A DNA stretch of 64,000 bases, from contig JAOSKU010000001.1 of assembly GCA_027493445.1 (NCBI GenBank), forward strand, positions 1-64,000, written 5' to 3'. A model generated the notes under the pieces. That model searched no databases and was not told the origin of the DNA. It was given only the letters and a program-made list of their open reading frames with translations. Position numbers and translations under genes: made by a program. This stretch comes from Thermoleophilia bacterium. Its GTDB lineage: Bacteria > Actinomycetota > Thermoleophilia > RBG-16-64-13. This document shows positions 44,359-53,573 of the stretch, piece after piece. Within the stretch, counting starts at the first letter, position 1, and each line of letters begins with the position of its first letter.

Positions 44359-45450
44359 ATGAACCATCTCGAGCGCATCGTCGCCGCCATACAGCACACA
44401 AAGCCCGACCGGGTCCCGGTGACGCCCCTTTCGATCAACCGCAGTCTCCGGGTGCTGGGCTACACCACGAAGACCGTGCTCTACGATCCCCGCAAGATGG
44501 CCGACGGCAAGATTGCCGCGTCTGAGGTCTTCGACGACGACGCCGTAGTGGCCGGCACCGACCTGTTCGTGGAGTCGGAGGCCTTGGGGTCGAAGGTCGA
44601 GGTCTACGAGCATGTGCCGGTAGTAGTCGACTACGTCATCAAGGAGCCCACGGACCTCGACCGGCTCGCGGTGCCCGACGCGAAGGCGGCCGGCCGCATG
44701 CCCGTGGTAACGGATGAGATCCGCCTGCTCAAGGAGCACTTCGGCGACACGATGGTGGTGGTGCCTGTGACCTGCGGGCCCCTCACGATGGCGTCGCAGC
44801 TTTACGGTCCGGAGCAGCTGCTCATCGCGATGATCGAAGAGCCGGCCTGGGTGCACCGCCTGCTGGATATCTGCACCGAGACGGCCCTGGGCTACTGGCG
44901 GGAGATCATCGACGCCGGGGCGCACGCCATCGTCGCCCTGGAACCGATCTCCAGCGGGACCCTCATCTCGCCGGACCAGTATCGCGAGTTCGTGGGGCCC
45001 TACGTGGCGCGGTTGTTCGCCCTGGCCAACGAGCACGGCCGGGTTCCCGTCAACCACGTCTGCGGGGACACGGTGCCCATCATCGACCAGATGGCCGGCC
45101 TGGGCTCGCCCCTTCTGCAGCTCGACTACCCTATCAGCATGGGTGAGGCCAAGCTGGCCGTGGGCGATCGCGTCTGCATCGCCGGCAACGTCGATCCGGT
45201 GGACTACATGCTCTACGGCACGCCGTCTCAGGTCTACTGGAAATGCCGGGCGGTGATCGAGGAGGCGGCCGCGGGCTCGGGTTTCATCCTGGGCGCCGGC
45301 TGCGACCTCAATCCACGGACACCCACCGAGAACATCTTAGCCATGGTGCATGCAGCCAAGGACACCGTGTACAACGACGACCTGACCGTGGAGTTCATCC
45401 GTGAGAGCTACCTGCGCCCGGAAGTGAAGCCAGCGCGGAAGCCTGCCTGA
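44359..45450 (+). CDS. Uroporphyrinogen decarboxylase-family corrinoid methyltransferase
   Basis: 363 residues from ATG 44359 (GGGGAGG Shine-Dalgarno). The UroD fold reads MNHLERIVAAIQHTKPDRVP at the start, then VTCGPLTMASQLYGPEQLL, DAGAHAIVALEPISSGTLIS and the zinc-site segments VNHVCGDTVPII and LGAGCDLNPRTP. It belongs to the MtaA/MtbA/CmuA-like branch, not heme synthesis. Between a corrinoid protein and an MtrH-like gene it most probably acts as methyltransferase I, moving a methyl group from an O-, N- or S-methyl substrate to the corrinoid protein. Confidence 0.85.
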   Translation: MNHLERIVAAIQHTKPDRVPVTPLSINRSLRVLGYTTKTVLYDPRKMADGKIAASEVFDDDAVVAGTDLFVESEALGSKVEVYEHVPVVVDYVIKEPTDLDRLAVPDAKAAGRMPVVTDEIRLLKEHFGDTMVVVPVTCGPLTMASQLYGPEQLLIAMIEEPAWVHRLLDICTETALGYWREIIDAGAHAIVALEPISSGTLISPDQYREFVGPYVARLFALANEHGRVPVNHVCGDTVPIIDQMAGLGSPLLQLDYPISMGEAKLAVGDRVCIAGNVDPVDYMLYGTPSQVYWKCRAVIEEAAAGSGFILGAGCDLNPRTPTENILAMVHAAKDTVYNDDLTVEFIRESYLRPEVKPARKPA

Positions 45451-45476
45451 GAGAGGGCAGCATGCCGGATGAAGTC

Positions 45477-45518
45477 TCCGGCCGCCGGCTTGGGGCTTGC
45501 CCTGAGCCGGCGGCCGGA
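45477..45518 (+). terminator. Intergenic hairpin between the UroD-like and MtrH-like genes
   Basis: A 14-bp stem (TCCGGCCGCCGGCT and complement) with a 14-nt loop, without a T-run. It probably modulates expression within the cluster. Confidence 0.5.
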
Positions 45519-45577
45519 TCCGTGAACCGCACCGGGTGCGGTCTTCCTTGCTCGAAGACCACGTGGGAGGCACAGTA

Positions 45578-46510
45578 ATGAAGGGGAGCGCAGACGCGAA
45601 GAAAGGTGGACCTCGGTACCCGGCGGAGGCCAGGGCGGCGGGCGTGCCCCTGGGGGGCCCGCCCGGGCTCCACCCCACGCTGCTGGTGGGCAGCATCTTC
45701 TACGACCGTCACGGTATCGTGAGCGATATGAAGGCCGGGTTGTTCGACGAGGTCGCGGCCGGGGGCCTTCTGGTCGAACAGGATCGCTGGTCGGCTCTGA
45801 CCGGGAACCCGTGCATGGTGGACGTGGTGGCCTCCAGCCCGCGGGCCATCGAGCGTTACCTGGAGTTCGTCTTGGCGCGGACCCAGGCTCCGGTCATGGT
45901 CGACGGGAGCAGTCCGGCCGTGCGTATCGCCGGGCTGCGCTGGGCGGCTCGCGCCGGCGTCATCGGGCGCGTGGTGTATAACTCGCTCAGCCCGGAAAGC
46001 GGTCCCGAGGAGTTCGAGGCCCTGGCTGAGACCGGGTGCAGCTCAGCGGTGATCCTCAGCCTGAGCTCGTCCGACCTCTCCCTGGAGGGCCGGCTGCGCA
46101 CGCTGCGGGGACCCGGCGGGCTGGTGGAACGGGCTCGGCAGGCGGGGATCGAGGCCATCCTGGTGGATCCCGGAGTCATCGACCTGCCCAGCTTGGGGGT
46201 TGCCCGCGAGGCCATGCGTCTCATCCAGCAGGAACACGGGCTGCCGACGGGGACCGCAGCGCACAACGCTCTCGGCACCTGGGGTGGCCTTCGCGACGGC
46301 AAGCTCGGTACTGACGCGCGCCGCCCGCTCACCGCGGTGGTCGATGCTCTGAATACCGCCTGGGGAGGTTCGTTCCTGCTCTACGGGCCGCTCTCGCTGG
46401 CCTCCCTGGTCTTCCCTGCCGTCGCTGCGGTCGACGCCTGCTTGGCTCAAGCCTTGCTCGAGGCCGGGACCATGGTCGACCTGGACCATCCCCTCTTCCG
46501 GATCGCCTGA
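45578..46510 (+). CDS. MtrH-like methyltransferase (corrinoid to tetrahydrofolate/pterin)
   Basis: 310 residues from ATG 45578, preceded by GGGAGG. Segments shared with MtrH are HPTLLVGSIFYDRHGIVSD, PVMVDGSSPAVRIAGLRWA, GVIGRVVYNSLSPES and GLPTGTAAHNALGTWGGL. MtrH is the methyltransferase subunit of tetrahydromethanopterin S-methyltransferase. Bacterial homologues in corrinoid clusters act as methyltransferase II, passing the methyl group to tetrahydrofolate. The next gene begins 2 bp after the stop. This places the methyl group into C1 metabolism for oxidation or acetogenesis-type use. Confidence 0.85.
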   Translation: MKGSADAKKGGPRYPAEARAAGVPLGGPPGLHPTLLVGSIFYDRHGIVSDMKAGLFDEVAAGGLLVEQDRWSALTGNPCMVDVVASSPRAIERYLEFVLARTQAPVMVDGSSPAVRIAGLRWAARAGVIGRVVYNSLSPESGPEEFEALAETGCSSAVILSLSSSDLSLEGRLRTLRGPGGLVERARQAGIEAILVDPGVIDLPSLGVAREAMRLIQQEHGLPTGTAAHNALGTWGGLRDGKLGTDARRPLTAVVDALNTAWGGSFLLYGPLSLASLVFPAVAAVDACLAQALLEAGTMVDLDHPLFRIA

Positions 46511-46512
46511 CA

Positions 46513-48301
46513 GTGAGCGCGGAGTCCGTCGTCCGCGTCCGGGGTCATCCCGTTCCAGCTATGCCGGGTGAAGCTCTGTCAACGGTGCTGCGGCGCGCGG
46601 GGCTGGAGCTCTCCGTGGCGTGCGGGGGGAGAGGTACCTGCGGCACGTGCAGAGTGCGCGTGGTGGCCGGAGCCGATCTGCTGGCGGCGCCCGATGCTCA
46701 TGAGCGCAGGCTGGTGGGCCGGCGTCAGCTTGCCGCCGGGGTGAGGCTCGCATGCCAGGTCCGTGTCCCTCTCAGGGGGCTGGACGTGGCGCCGTTCCTC
46801 GGCGGATCGCTCCCGGCGAACAAGGCGGCGGTTGCTCTCACGGCGGTGCGCTCGGGACAGTCCGTCGAGATGCGGGGAGGTTGCGGTCGCGCCCCCTTCC
46901 GCAGAGGATGCCCGGGGCGACCTGGAAAGAGTTCTCGCCGCTCTACCGCCGGGGGCGAACGGTCCGCCGGTCTGGTCTGGCTCCCCGGCTTTGCTCTCTC
47001 GCCTCGCGGAGATACTGCCCGCGAGCGGCTGGCGCTGCCGGGTGGCTCAGCGGGGTGGCCGGCTTCTGGGAGTCCTGGGTGCGGAGGGCCCCCCGGCGCT
47101 GGGGTTGGCCGTAGACCTGGGAACCACGACGGTGGCCGTGTACCTGATCGACCTGGAGAAGGGTGAGCTTAGGGCTACGGGCACAGCTCCAAACCAGCAG
47201 CGGGTGTTAGGTGACGACCTCATGTCGCGGCTGGCGCACGCCCGCGGGGCGGACCCCGAACTGCGGCGTCTAGCCTGGGATTCGGTCTTCCAGGCGGTGG
47301 AGAGGACGGGAGAAGCAGATGTCGGCGGGCGGCTGGTCGACGCCGTTCTGGTGGGGAACTCGGCGATGCACCACCTGGCGGTGGGGTTGCCTACCGGGCG
47401 TCTGGCCAGAGCCCCCTACGTGCCCGTTACCAAGCTCGGGCTCGAACTCTCCAGCCAGGCACTGGATCCCCGGCTGCCCCCGTGGCTGCTGGTCCGCAGC
47501 CTGCCTCTTGTGGGTGGCTTCGTGGGCTCCGATGTCCTGGCCGGCCTCGTTGCGACCGGGATGGACCGGATTCGAGGGCCCGCGCTCTTCATTGACATCG
47601 GCACGAACGCCGAGATGGTGGTAATTGCCGCCGGCGCCATGTGGGCCTGCTCGGCCGCCGCCGGTCCGGCTCTCGAGGGCGCCCGGTTGGAGTGCGGCAT
47701 GCCGGCGGGGCCCGGGGCAGTGGTGCGGGCCGGGGTGCTCGGGTCCGGCATCGAGAGCACCACTTGGGATGGAGGACCGCCCCGGGGGCTGTCGGGCACG
47801 GGGGCCCTAAGCGTGCTGGCTGCGTTGCGTCGAGCCGGGGCGGTCGATTCCCGCGGTCTCTTCGTCCGCGGGGGTCCCCTCCGATCCCGCCTGCGACGAA
47901 CCGACGGTGGGCTGACCCTCGCCTTGGCTCCGGGAGTGACCCTCAGCGAGAAGGACATCGCCGAGATCGCGCTGGCTCGGGCGGCCTTCGCCGCCGGGCA
48001 GGGACTCTTGCTCCGGGCTGCAGGAGTGAAGCCGGAAGATCTCGTAGAGGTGGTGGTAGCCGGCACTTTGGGCAACGAGGCCGATCCCGAGGATCTGCGC
48101 GACCTGGGGTTGGTGCCGAAGGTGGAGGGCCTCGCCGTGCGGGCCGCGGGTAACGCGGCGGGTGCAGGGGCGGCTATGACCCTGCTCGACGACCGCGTGT
48201 GGACCCGGGCTGTGCGGCTTGCGCCGGTCATCCGCTTGGTAGAGCTCTCGGGGAACCCAGAGTTCCAGGCGGCGTTTGTCGACGCACTCGTCTTTCCGTA
48301 A
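46513..48301 (+). CDS. Reductive activator of corrinoid proteins (RACo-like), 2Fe-2S + ASKHA ATPase (one frameshift)
   Basis: About 596 residues after correcting the G-run 46874-46877. The N-terminal [2Fe-2S] domain has ACGGRGTCGTCRVRV and a fourth Cys in RLACQVRVP. A linker leads to the DUF4445/ASKHA domain: LGLAVDLGTTTVAVYLIDLE, LVGNSAMHHLAVGLPTGRLA, ALFIDIGTNAEMVVI, EVVVAGTLGNEADPEDL. RACo proteins use ATP to drive one-electron reduction of inactive Co(II) corrinoid back to Co(I). It follows mtrH by 2 bp and completes the demethylase set. Confidence 0.87.
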
Positions 48302-48311
48302 AATACCGGGG

Positions 48312-49121
48312 ATGACCATGCCCGATCACACCTATCTCACCATCGACGAGGTCGCGGCCGCCCTGCGTGTACACCGCAACACCGTCTACCGTTGGTGCCG
48401 CACAGGCGTTGTACCGGCGGCCAAGCTGGGCAAGGAGTGGCGCATCTCGGCGGCCACCCTACGCGGGCTGCTGGAGGGCGGGCCGGCGGTAGCTCCGGAC
48501 CTTGCTGCCGCGGAGGATGTTCCGGCTTCCTCGCCTTCCGGCGACCTTGCCCACTTCATCCATCGGGCCGTCCGGCCGGGGGATCACCTCATCGGTCTCG
48601 TGAAGGACGAGTCCGAGGTGTACGAGACGGAGGTGGCGTTTTTCCGGGCCGGGCTCAGGACTGGCCGCCGGCTCTTCAAGGCCACCTGGTGGCAGTCCCG
48701 GGCCGAGGTACGCAGCCGGCTGGCTGAAGGGGGGCTCGACGTGGAGCAGCTGGAGTACGAGGGACGCCTCCAGATCGCCGACCTGGCCCGCGTGTTCGCC
48801 CGTCAAGGACCGGAGGCGGCCGGCGACCTTTGGGTGGAGGGTGCGCGACGAGCCCGGCTCGACGGGTTCCGCGGTCTTTGGGGTGAGGGCTCTCCCCATC
48901 TGGAGTGCTGCGGGGGGCACCAGGAGCTCCTGACCTTCGAGCGGACCATGGACGCCGGGCTGGCGGGTCAGGGTGTAGTGGCCATGTGCACCTATGTGCT
49001 CGACCATTCCCTGCCCGACGCCCTCGGCCGCACCATAGACCTCATGCGTGCGCACAGCGGCACGCTGCTGTACTCGGAAGGGCGCGGGCTCCTCACCCGC
49101 GAGGCGCTGCCCCTCGGGTGA
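48312..49121 (+). CDS. Helix-turn-helix regulator with MEDS (DcmR-type) sensory domain
   Basis: 269 residues from ATG 48312 (ATG 48318 is also possible). Residues 5-55 are an excisionase/MerR-like helix-turn-helix (YLTIDEVAAALRVHRNTVYR, WCRTGVVPAAKLGKEWRIS). From about residue 80 comes a MEDS domain: FIHRAVRPGDHLIGLVKDES, FKATWWQSRAEVRSRLAEGG, LLTFERTMDAGLAGQGVVAM, CTYVLDHSLPDALGRTIDLM. MEDS domains occur in DcmR and in methanogen and methylotroph sensors of methyl compounds. It lies 10 bp after the RACo gene, so it is likely the cluster's own regulator. Confidence 0.83.
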   Translation: MTMPDHTYLTIDEVAAALRVHRNTVYRWCRTGVVPAAKLGKEWRISAATLRGLLEGGPAVAPDLAAAEDVPASSPSGDLAHFIHRAVRPGDHLIGLVKDESEVYETEVAFFRAGLRTGRRLFKATWWQSRAEVRSRLAEGGLDVEQLEYEGRLQIADLARVFARQGPEAAGDLWVEGARRARLDGFRGLWGEGSPHLECCGGHQELLTFERTMDAGLAGQGVVAMCTYVLDHSLPDALGRTIDLMRAHSGTLLYSEGRGLLTREALPLG

Positions 49122-49145
49122 CACGCTCTCCGCGCCCGGGCCGGT

Positions 49146-49874
49146 CTACGATGCCGGACTGGAGTGGCTGCGCATGAAGCGGGCTATCTCGGCCGCGACC
49201 GCGTCGTAGACCTGTTCTTGGCTGCGGTCCGCGGTCTTGGTGATCTCCAGGGAGTGTCCGCCGCCTTCGACCACGAACAGGGTGCCCGGGGCGTCGAGGC
49301 TCTCCGCGATGGAACCGAGCAGGTCGAGGTCGCAGAAGGGGTCGCGGGAGCCCTCCACGAAGAGGCTGGGGACGCCGATGCGGCGCAGGGACTCGACGCG
49401 CGGCCGGTCCTTGGCGCCAGGGGCGTGGAGCGGGTAGCCCAGGAAGATCAGGCCCGAAGCCAGCAGCCCCTCACCCTCCTGCTGGCGGGAGACGAGCTCC
49501 GCGGCTACGCGGGCTCCGAGCGACTTGCCTCCCAGGAACACGGGGCCGGGAGGGCACACATCGTCGTCGACCAAGGCATCGTGCGCCCGCCGGTAGGCGT
49601 CTTCGAGCACCGCGGGCCGGTCGGGATGGGAGGCCCCTCGTTCTGCGTAGGGGAAGTTGAAGCGCAAACTGCTGGCCGCCCCTTGGGCGGCCAGTCTTTC
49701 GGCAACCGCCACCAGGAGCGGGTGGTTCAGATCGTTGTTTGCGCCGTGCGCCAGTACCAGTCCCGGGGTCTCGCCGGGGCGGCAGCTCTCCGGTCGGGTG
49801 AGGATCCCCGTCACCGTGTGGTCCTCGCTCAACGGGATGGTGAGGTTCCTCGTTGCCTTGTCGGGTACGGTCAC
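49146..49874 (-). CDS. Alpha/beta hydrolase (dienelactone-hydrolase/KANL3-Tex30-like)
   Basis: 242 residues from GTG 49874, chosen because AAGGAGGAG lies just upstream; the same frame remains open for a long way beyond but without similarity. Motifs: GLVLAHGANNDLNHPLLV, the nucleophile Ser in FLGGKSLGARVAAELV, the acid in FVEGSRDPFCDLDLL and the His in VVEGGGHSLEI. The family includes small cytoplasmic hydrolases of unknown substrate. It stands convergent to the MEDS regulator. A dispersed 163-bp repeat begins 23 bp before its start. Confidence 0.82.
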   Translation of the reverse strand: MTVPDKATRNLTIPLSEDHTVTGILTRPESCRPGETPGLVLAHGANNDLNHPLLVAVAERLAAQGAASSLRFNFPYAERGASHPDRPAVLEDAYRRAHDALVDDDVCPPGPVFLGGKSLGARVAAELVSRQQEGEGLLASGLIFLGYPLHAPGAKDRPRVESLRRIGVPSLFVEGSRDPFCDLDLLGSIAESLDAPGTLFVVEGGGHSLEITKTADRSQEQVYDAVAAEIARFMRSHSSPAS

Positions 49875-49896
49875 CGTCTCCTCCTTGTTTGCTCGG

Positions 49897-50128
49897 GAGC
49901 TCGTTCCGGAACGAAGCCTTGGCCGTCGCGGCCGCACTGGCCGGCGCGATGCGGCGTCCTCGGTCACGCCCGTAGCTCTGCTACGCGCGCTCCCTGCGTC
50001 CTTGCCTCGCCCGCGCCCAGCGCAGCCTGACGGCGAAGCGTCATTCCGAACCGAGCTCGGGAGCTCGTTCCGGAACGAAGCCTTGGCCGCCGCGGCCGCA
50101 CTGGCCGGCACGATGCGGCGTCCTCGGT
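49897..50128 (+). repeat. One full and one partial copy of the 163-bp repeat
   Basis: The first copy runs from GAGCTCGTTCCGGAACGAAG at 49897 to CATTCCGAACCGAGCTC near 50058. A second copy starts at 50061 and stops after about 68 bp. The ends form imperfect terminal inverted repeats. The inside matches the array at 55575, including a GTAGC-GCTAC hairpin core (one base changed here). Confidence 0.75.
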
Positions 50129-50244
50129 GCTGTCCGGTCCGGCCGCCGTCGAGGAGTCTCGTTGGGTCACGACCCATTATAGAGGGTCGGGGGCAGCGGG
50201 CCTGCTCGAACCGGGCGATGCATGTGGTAAAAAGGGAGGGCGCA

Positions 50245-50567
50245 GTGAAGGAGACCCCCACGGGGAGCGACTCGGGGAGGACGTCGTGGAACGCATCATC
50301 TCGAACCTCGACAAGGTGAAGCTCAAGCTCGACGAGGCATTCTTCTATCTGGACGAGATCGAGGAGCTCATCCATGAGGAAGCTGTGTCCGAAGAGGCCG
50401 GCGCGAAGGTCGGCCAAGCCAGCGAGAGGCTGGTCGGCGAGCTGACCGCGTTGAGCTCGCGGGTGGTCGAGCTGCAAGAGATCCTGCGTGTGCTCCAAGG
50501 CCGCGGCGCCGAGGCGAATGAAGCCGCCGATGGTGGTGCGCGGGCAGCCGGCAGCGACCAGGAGTGA
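50245..50567 (+). CDS. Small coiled-coil protein, family not recognised (one frameshift)
   Basis: About 107 residues. GTG 50245 follows AAGGGAGGG and reads VKETP; adding one base in the C-run 50255-50259 continues HGERLGEDVVERIISNLDKV. The rest is acidic and helical (KLKLDEAFFYLDEIEELIHE, LVGELTALSSRVVELQEILR) with heptad-like spacing, suggesting a coiled coil. No membrane segment or known motif. A downstream GTG at 50286 would avoid the frameshift. It precedes the ABC-permease remnant by 26 bp. Confidence 0.55.
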
Positions 50568-50592
50568 CGGCGACTTCCGAGAGCGGCGTTGT

Positions 50593-50889
50593 ATGGGCTT
50601 CTTCATCTCCTCGTTCACAAGCACTGTCGAAGCAACGAACGCCGTAGCGAACATGGTCACCATGCCCATGATGTTCCTGGGCGGCGTGTTCTTTCCAGTG
50701 GACAGCGCTCCCTCGTGGATCCAACCGGTGGTGAGGATCATGCCGGTGAAGTACCTGGCCGACGGCCTGCGCGACGTCATGATCCGGGGAAGGGGTCTCT
50801 CTGCGGTCTGGTCCGATCTCGTCTTCCTGGGAGCAGTCGGGCTCTTTTTCGCTCTGCTCTCGCTGCGGGTGTTCCGCTGGAGGGAGTAG
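50593..50889 (+). pseudogene. ABC-2 type permease, C-terminal fragment
   Basis: 98 residues from an internal ATG at 50593. The sequence MGFFISSFTSTVEATNAVAN, then MVTMPMMFLGGVFFPVDSAP, then VRIMPVKYLADGLRDVMIRG and a last hydrophobic helix ending LRVFRWRE is the C-terminal third of drug-type ABC-2 permeases, which are normally about 250 residues. The N-terminal helices and any ATPase partner are missing. It is probably a remnant of a deleted exporter, although the remaining part is undamaged. Confidence 0.6.
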
Positions 50890-51101
50890 GCGGGACGCCT
50901 CCCGGAGCGAGCCCCGATCGCCTCGTGCGCCTTTGGCGAGCGGACAGATCGGGACGGATTGGGGTACCATAGACCTCGGCCGCGGAGGGCGGGACGCCCG
51001 CCGGAGACGGTCGCATCACCATGAACGCGAACGCGTCGACCCCACACCCGGATCCACTCGATCGTCCCGAAGGCCAGGGAGACCGCGTGTCGCGTACACT
51101 C

Positions 51102-51598
51102 ATGCGTCCGCCCGTCCTGGTGAGTGCGTGCCTGCTCGGTCTTCACACCTGCTTCGATGGCGGTCATCAGCGCCGCGCGGCGGTGCTTGCTCTGGCAGGC
51201 GAGGCTGTGCTCATTCCCGTGTGTCCCGAGCAGCTGGGTGGGCTGGCCACTCCGCGCCCGCCCGCGGAGATCCAGGGCGGGGCCGGGGCTGAGGTGCTGG
51301 CCGGGAGAGCTCGGGTGTGCACCCGCGACGGTGACGACGTCACCCGGGCTTTTGTCAGAGGGGCGGAGGCCTGCGCCCACGTCGCCCGTTTGGTCGGGGC
51401 GGAGCAGGCCGTGCTCAAGGCGCGTGGTCCCTCGTGCGGCGTGGGCCAGACCTACGATGGCAGTTTCAGCCGGGGACTGCGGGCAGGCAGCGGGGTAGCG
51501 GCCGCCCGGCTGGCGGCGGCCGGGCTCGGTCTGCGTACCGAAGAGGAGGTGGCGGCCGGAGTGGGGCTGGGGGTGCCGAGGACCTGGTCGAGCGGTGA
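51102..51598 (+). CDS. DUF523-family protein (one frameshift)
   Basis: About 165 residues from ATG 51102; GTG 51087 or ATG 51021 are alternatives. Conserved cysteine motifs are VLVSACLLGLHTCFDG, VCPEQLGGLATPRPPAEI and LKARGPSCGVG, which define DUF523. The natural end is recovered by adding one base in the G-run 51569-51573, giving GGAEDLVER and TGA 51596; otherwise the frame runs into the next gene. DUF523 proteins are cytoplasmic and of unknown function, with a possible role in cysteine or 2-thiouridine chemistry. The PP-loop gene starts 77 bp downstream. Confidence 0.78.
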
Positions 51599-51675
51599 CC
51601 GGAGGGTGCAGCTCGGGCGGTGGGCGAACAGCGAACGAGCTTTCGAGAAGAGACGACAAGGAGAAGGTCGGAGTG

Positions 51676-52695
51676 ATGGCACGAGGCAAAGCGGTGGCGT
51701 TGCTGTCGGGCGGTCTGGACAGCCGCCTGGCGGTCAAGCTGATGCTGGAGCAGGGCGTCGAGGTGGCCGCCATCAACTTCGTCACGCCTTTCTGCACCTG
51801 CACCGCTCAGGGCTGTCGCTCCGAGGCACGGGAGGCCGCCGCCCAGCTGGGGGTCTCCCTCAAGGTGGCGAACAACTCGGAGGCCCTGCTCCAGGCCGTC
51901 AGGAAGCCGAGGTTCGGGCACGGGCGAGGTCTGAACCCCTGCCTGGACTGCCGCATCTTGAGCTTCAAGAAGGCGGCCGAGTATATGCAGGAGGTGGGCG
52001 CCAGCTTCATCGTCACGGGTGAGGTAGTGGGCCAGCGGCCCATGTCGCAACGGCGCCGGGCCATGGACATCATCGAGAAGGAGTCGGGGCTCTCGGGCAA
52101 GGTGCTGCGGCCTCTCTCTGCCCGGCACTTCCCTCCCACCGAGCCGGAAGAGCAGGGGCTGGTGGACCGCTCGAAGCTGCTGGCCATCTCCGGCCGGGGA
52201 CGGAAGGAGCAGATGGCCTTGGCCGAGGAGATGGGCATCAACGACTATCCCTGCCCGGCCGGGGGCTGCCTGCTCACCGATCCGCGCTTCGCCGCCCGCC
52301 TGGGCGAGCTGCTGGAGGAGTACCCCGACTTGACCATGCCCCAAGTGACCTTGATGAAGGCCGGCCGGCACTTCCGCTCGTCGGTGGGGCAGTGGATTAT
52401 CGTGCCCCGGGAGGACCTTGAGAACCGCCGTCTCTTCAACCTGCGCCACGTGCTGGCGGCCGTGCTCGAGGCGGCCGATACCGGGGGACCACAGGGCGGG
52501 GTGATGACGGCTGGCGAACCGGCGGAAAAGACACTGCTCGAGGCCGCCGCCCTGGTGGCCCGCTACGGCCAGGGTCGCGACCGGGACAGGGTGTGCATTC
52601 GGGTCTACGCTCCCGACGAGGCCTGGGAGCGTTTCATCGAGGTGTCGCCGGCCGAGGGCGCGCGACTGGCCGAGGAGCTCCCCAAGATCGGCTGA
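51676..52695 (+). CDS. PP-loop ATP pyrophosphatase, tRNA-thiolation (MnmA/ThiI)-like
   Basis: 339 residues from ATG 51676. The PP-loop is VALLSGGLDSRLAVKLML. Cysteines that could carry sulfur or an iron-sulfur cluster are in FCTCTAQGC, LNPCLDCRILSFKKAAEYM and YPCPAGGCLLTD. FIVTGEVVGQRPMSQRRRAM is a conserved strand of this COG0482-like group. Such enzymes adenylate tRNA or another substrate for sulfur transfer. It is not a canonical MnmA: it lacks the usual GGVDSSV and the C-terminal barrels. The DUF523 gene upstream may be functionally linked. Confidence 0.78.
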   Translation: MARGKAVALLSGGLDSRLAVKLMLEQGVEVAAINFVTPFCTCTAQGCRSEAREAAAQLGVSLKVANNSEALLQAVRKPRFGHGRGLNPCLDCRILSFKKAAEYMQEVGASFIVTGEVVGQRPMSQRRRAMDIIEKESGLSGKVLRPLSARHFPPTEPEEQGLVDRSKLLAISGRGRKEQMALAEEMGINDYPCPAGGCLLTDPRFAARLGELLEEYPDLTMPQVTLMKAGRHFRSSVGQWIIVPREDLENRRLFNLRHVLAAVLEAADTGGPQGGVMTAGEPAEKTLLEAAALVARYGQGRDRDRVCIRVYAPDEAWERFIEVSPAEGARLAEELPKIG

Positions 52696-52697
52696 GG

Positions 52698-52797
52698 GGC
52701 GCTGCGTAGCAGCGCTACGGACGCGACCGAGGACACCGCATCGCACCGCCCAGGGCGGCCGCGGCGGCCGGAGCTTCGTTTCGAAACGAGCCCTCAG
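52698..52797 (-). repeat. Partial inverted copy of the 163-bp repeat
   Basis: On the minus strand it reads GGCTCGTTTCGAAACGAAGC, then GGCCGCCCTGGGCGGTGCGA and the GTAGCGCTGCTAC core, matching the first two thirds of the repeat at 55575. It fills the gap between two convergent genes. Confidence 0.65.
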
Positions 52798-52802
52798 AAC
52801 CC

Positions 52803-53573
52803 TCAGAGCTCGGCTCGGCGAAGCAGCCCGTAGGCGCCCAGCACCAGTCCGCCGCTCCAGAGTAGGTTGAGCACCGCACTCACCGCGGCCGAGGCGGGCA
52901 AGGCCTCGGCGGGAATGCCTGCGGAGCCCAGGGCGGCTGTGCCGGCCGACACCGCCCCGTAAGGTCCGAAATCGGCCAGAGGCTGCCACAGGATCCCCAC
53001 CACGGGCAACACGAAGAGCATCAGGATGCTCAGTCCGGCAGCGGCCGCGGGGTTCCTCATCCAGGTCGAGAAGAAGGTGGTCCAGGAGTAGGCCAGCACG
53101 ACGTAGCTGAGGTAGAGGGCCGTGACCACCGCCATGGTGCCGTACTCGGGTCGTCCCAGCAGTAGGTGGGTGTACATGAGGGCGAAGCCGCTGCCCGCCA
53201 GGAACGATACCGCCACGTAGGCGGCGTTCACGCCCCAGCGGGATGCCAAGTAAGCCAGCCGGGAGATCGGCTTCACGAAGAGAAGGGCGAGCATCCCCTC
53301 GCGCCGTTCGCCGGCCACGATGCCCATGTAGATGACCACCACAGCGAGCAGGCCCAGCTGCCGGCTTAGCTCCAGGAACTGGGCCAGACCGTCGGCGGGG
53401 CCGAAATCGGGCAGGGAGATCTGCAGGTCGGCCGGTGTGCTCCGTAGCAACACGGGGAGCAAACGGATGAGGGTCGGACCACCTATGCCGAAGAAGACGA
53501 ACACCAGAGGCAAGATGATGAACCTGTAGGTCTTGCGCAGCTCACGCAGCTCCTTGTCCATGAGCACGTTCAT
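52803..53573 (-). CDS. ABC-2 type transporter permease
   Basis: 256 residues with six predicted membrane helices. It begins MNVLMDKELRELRKTYRFII, and the next part has the typical long extracytoplasmic loop. LAVVVIYMGIVAGERREGML, then LLFVKPISRLAYLASRW, is the conserved elbow of the YhaP/NatB-like permease group. It overlaps the ATPase gene by 4 bp on the same strand. Together they form an exporter of unknown substrate. Confidence 0.82.
   Translation of the reverse strand: MNVLMDKELRELRKTYRFIILPLVFVFFGIGGPTLIRLLPVLLRSTPADLQISLPDFGPADGLAQFLELSRQLGLLAVVVIYMGIVAGERREGMLALLFVKPISRLAYLASRWGVNAAYVAVSFLAGSGFALMYTHLLLGRPEYGTMAVVTALYLSYVVLAYSWTTFFSTWMRNPAAAAGLSILMLFVLPVVGILWQPLADFGPYGAVSAGTAALGSAGIPAEALPASAAVSAVLNLLWSGGLVLGAYGLLRRAEL

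Noticed and set aside
49146..51803. A very long minus-strand open frame of 885 codons
   Set aside because: Only the last 242 codons (from GTG 49874, with a Shine-Dalgarno) resemble a protein. The rest runs antisense to DUF523, the permease fragment and the repeats.
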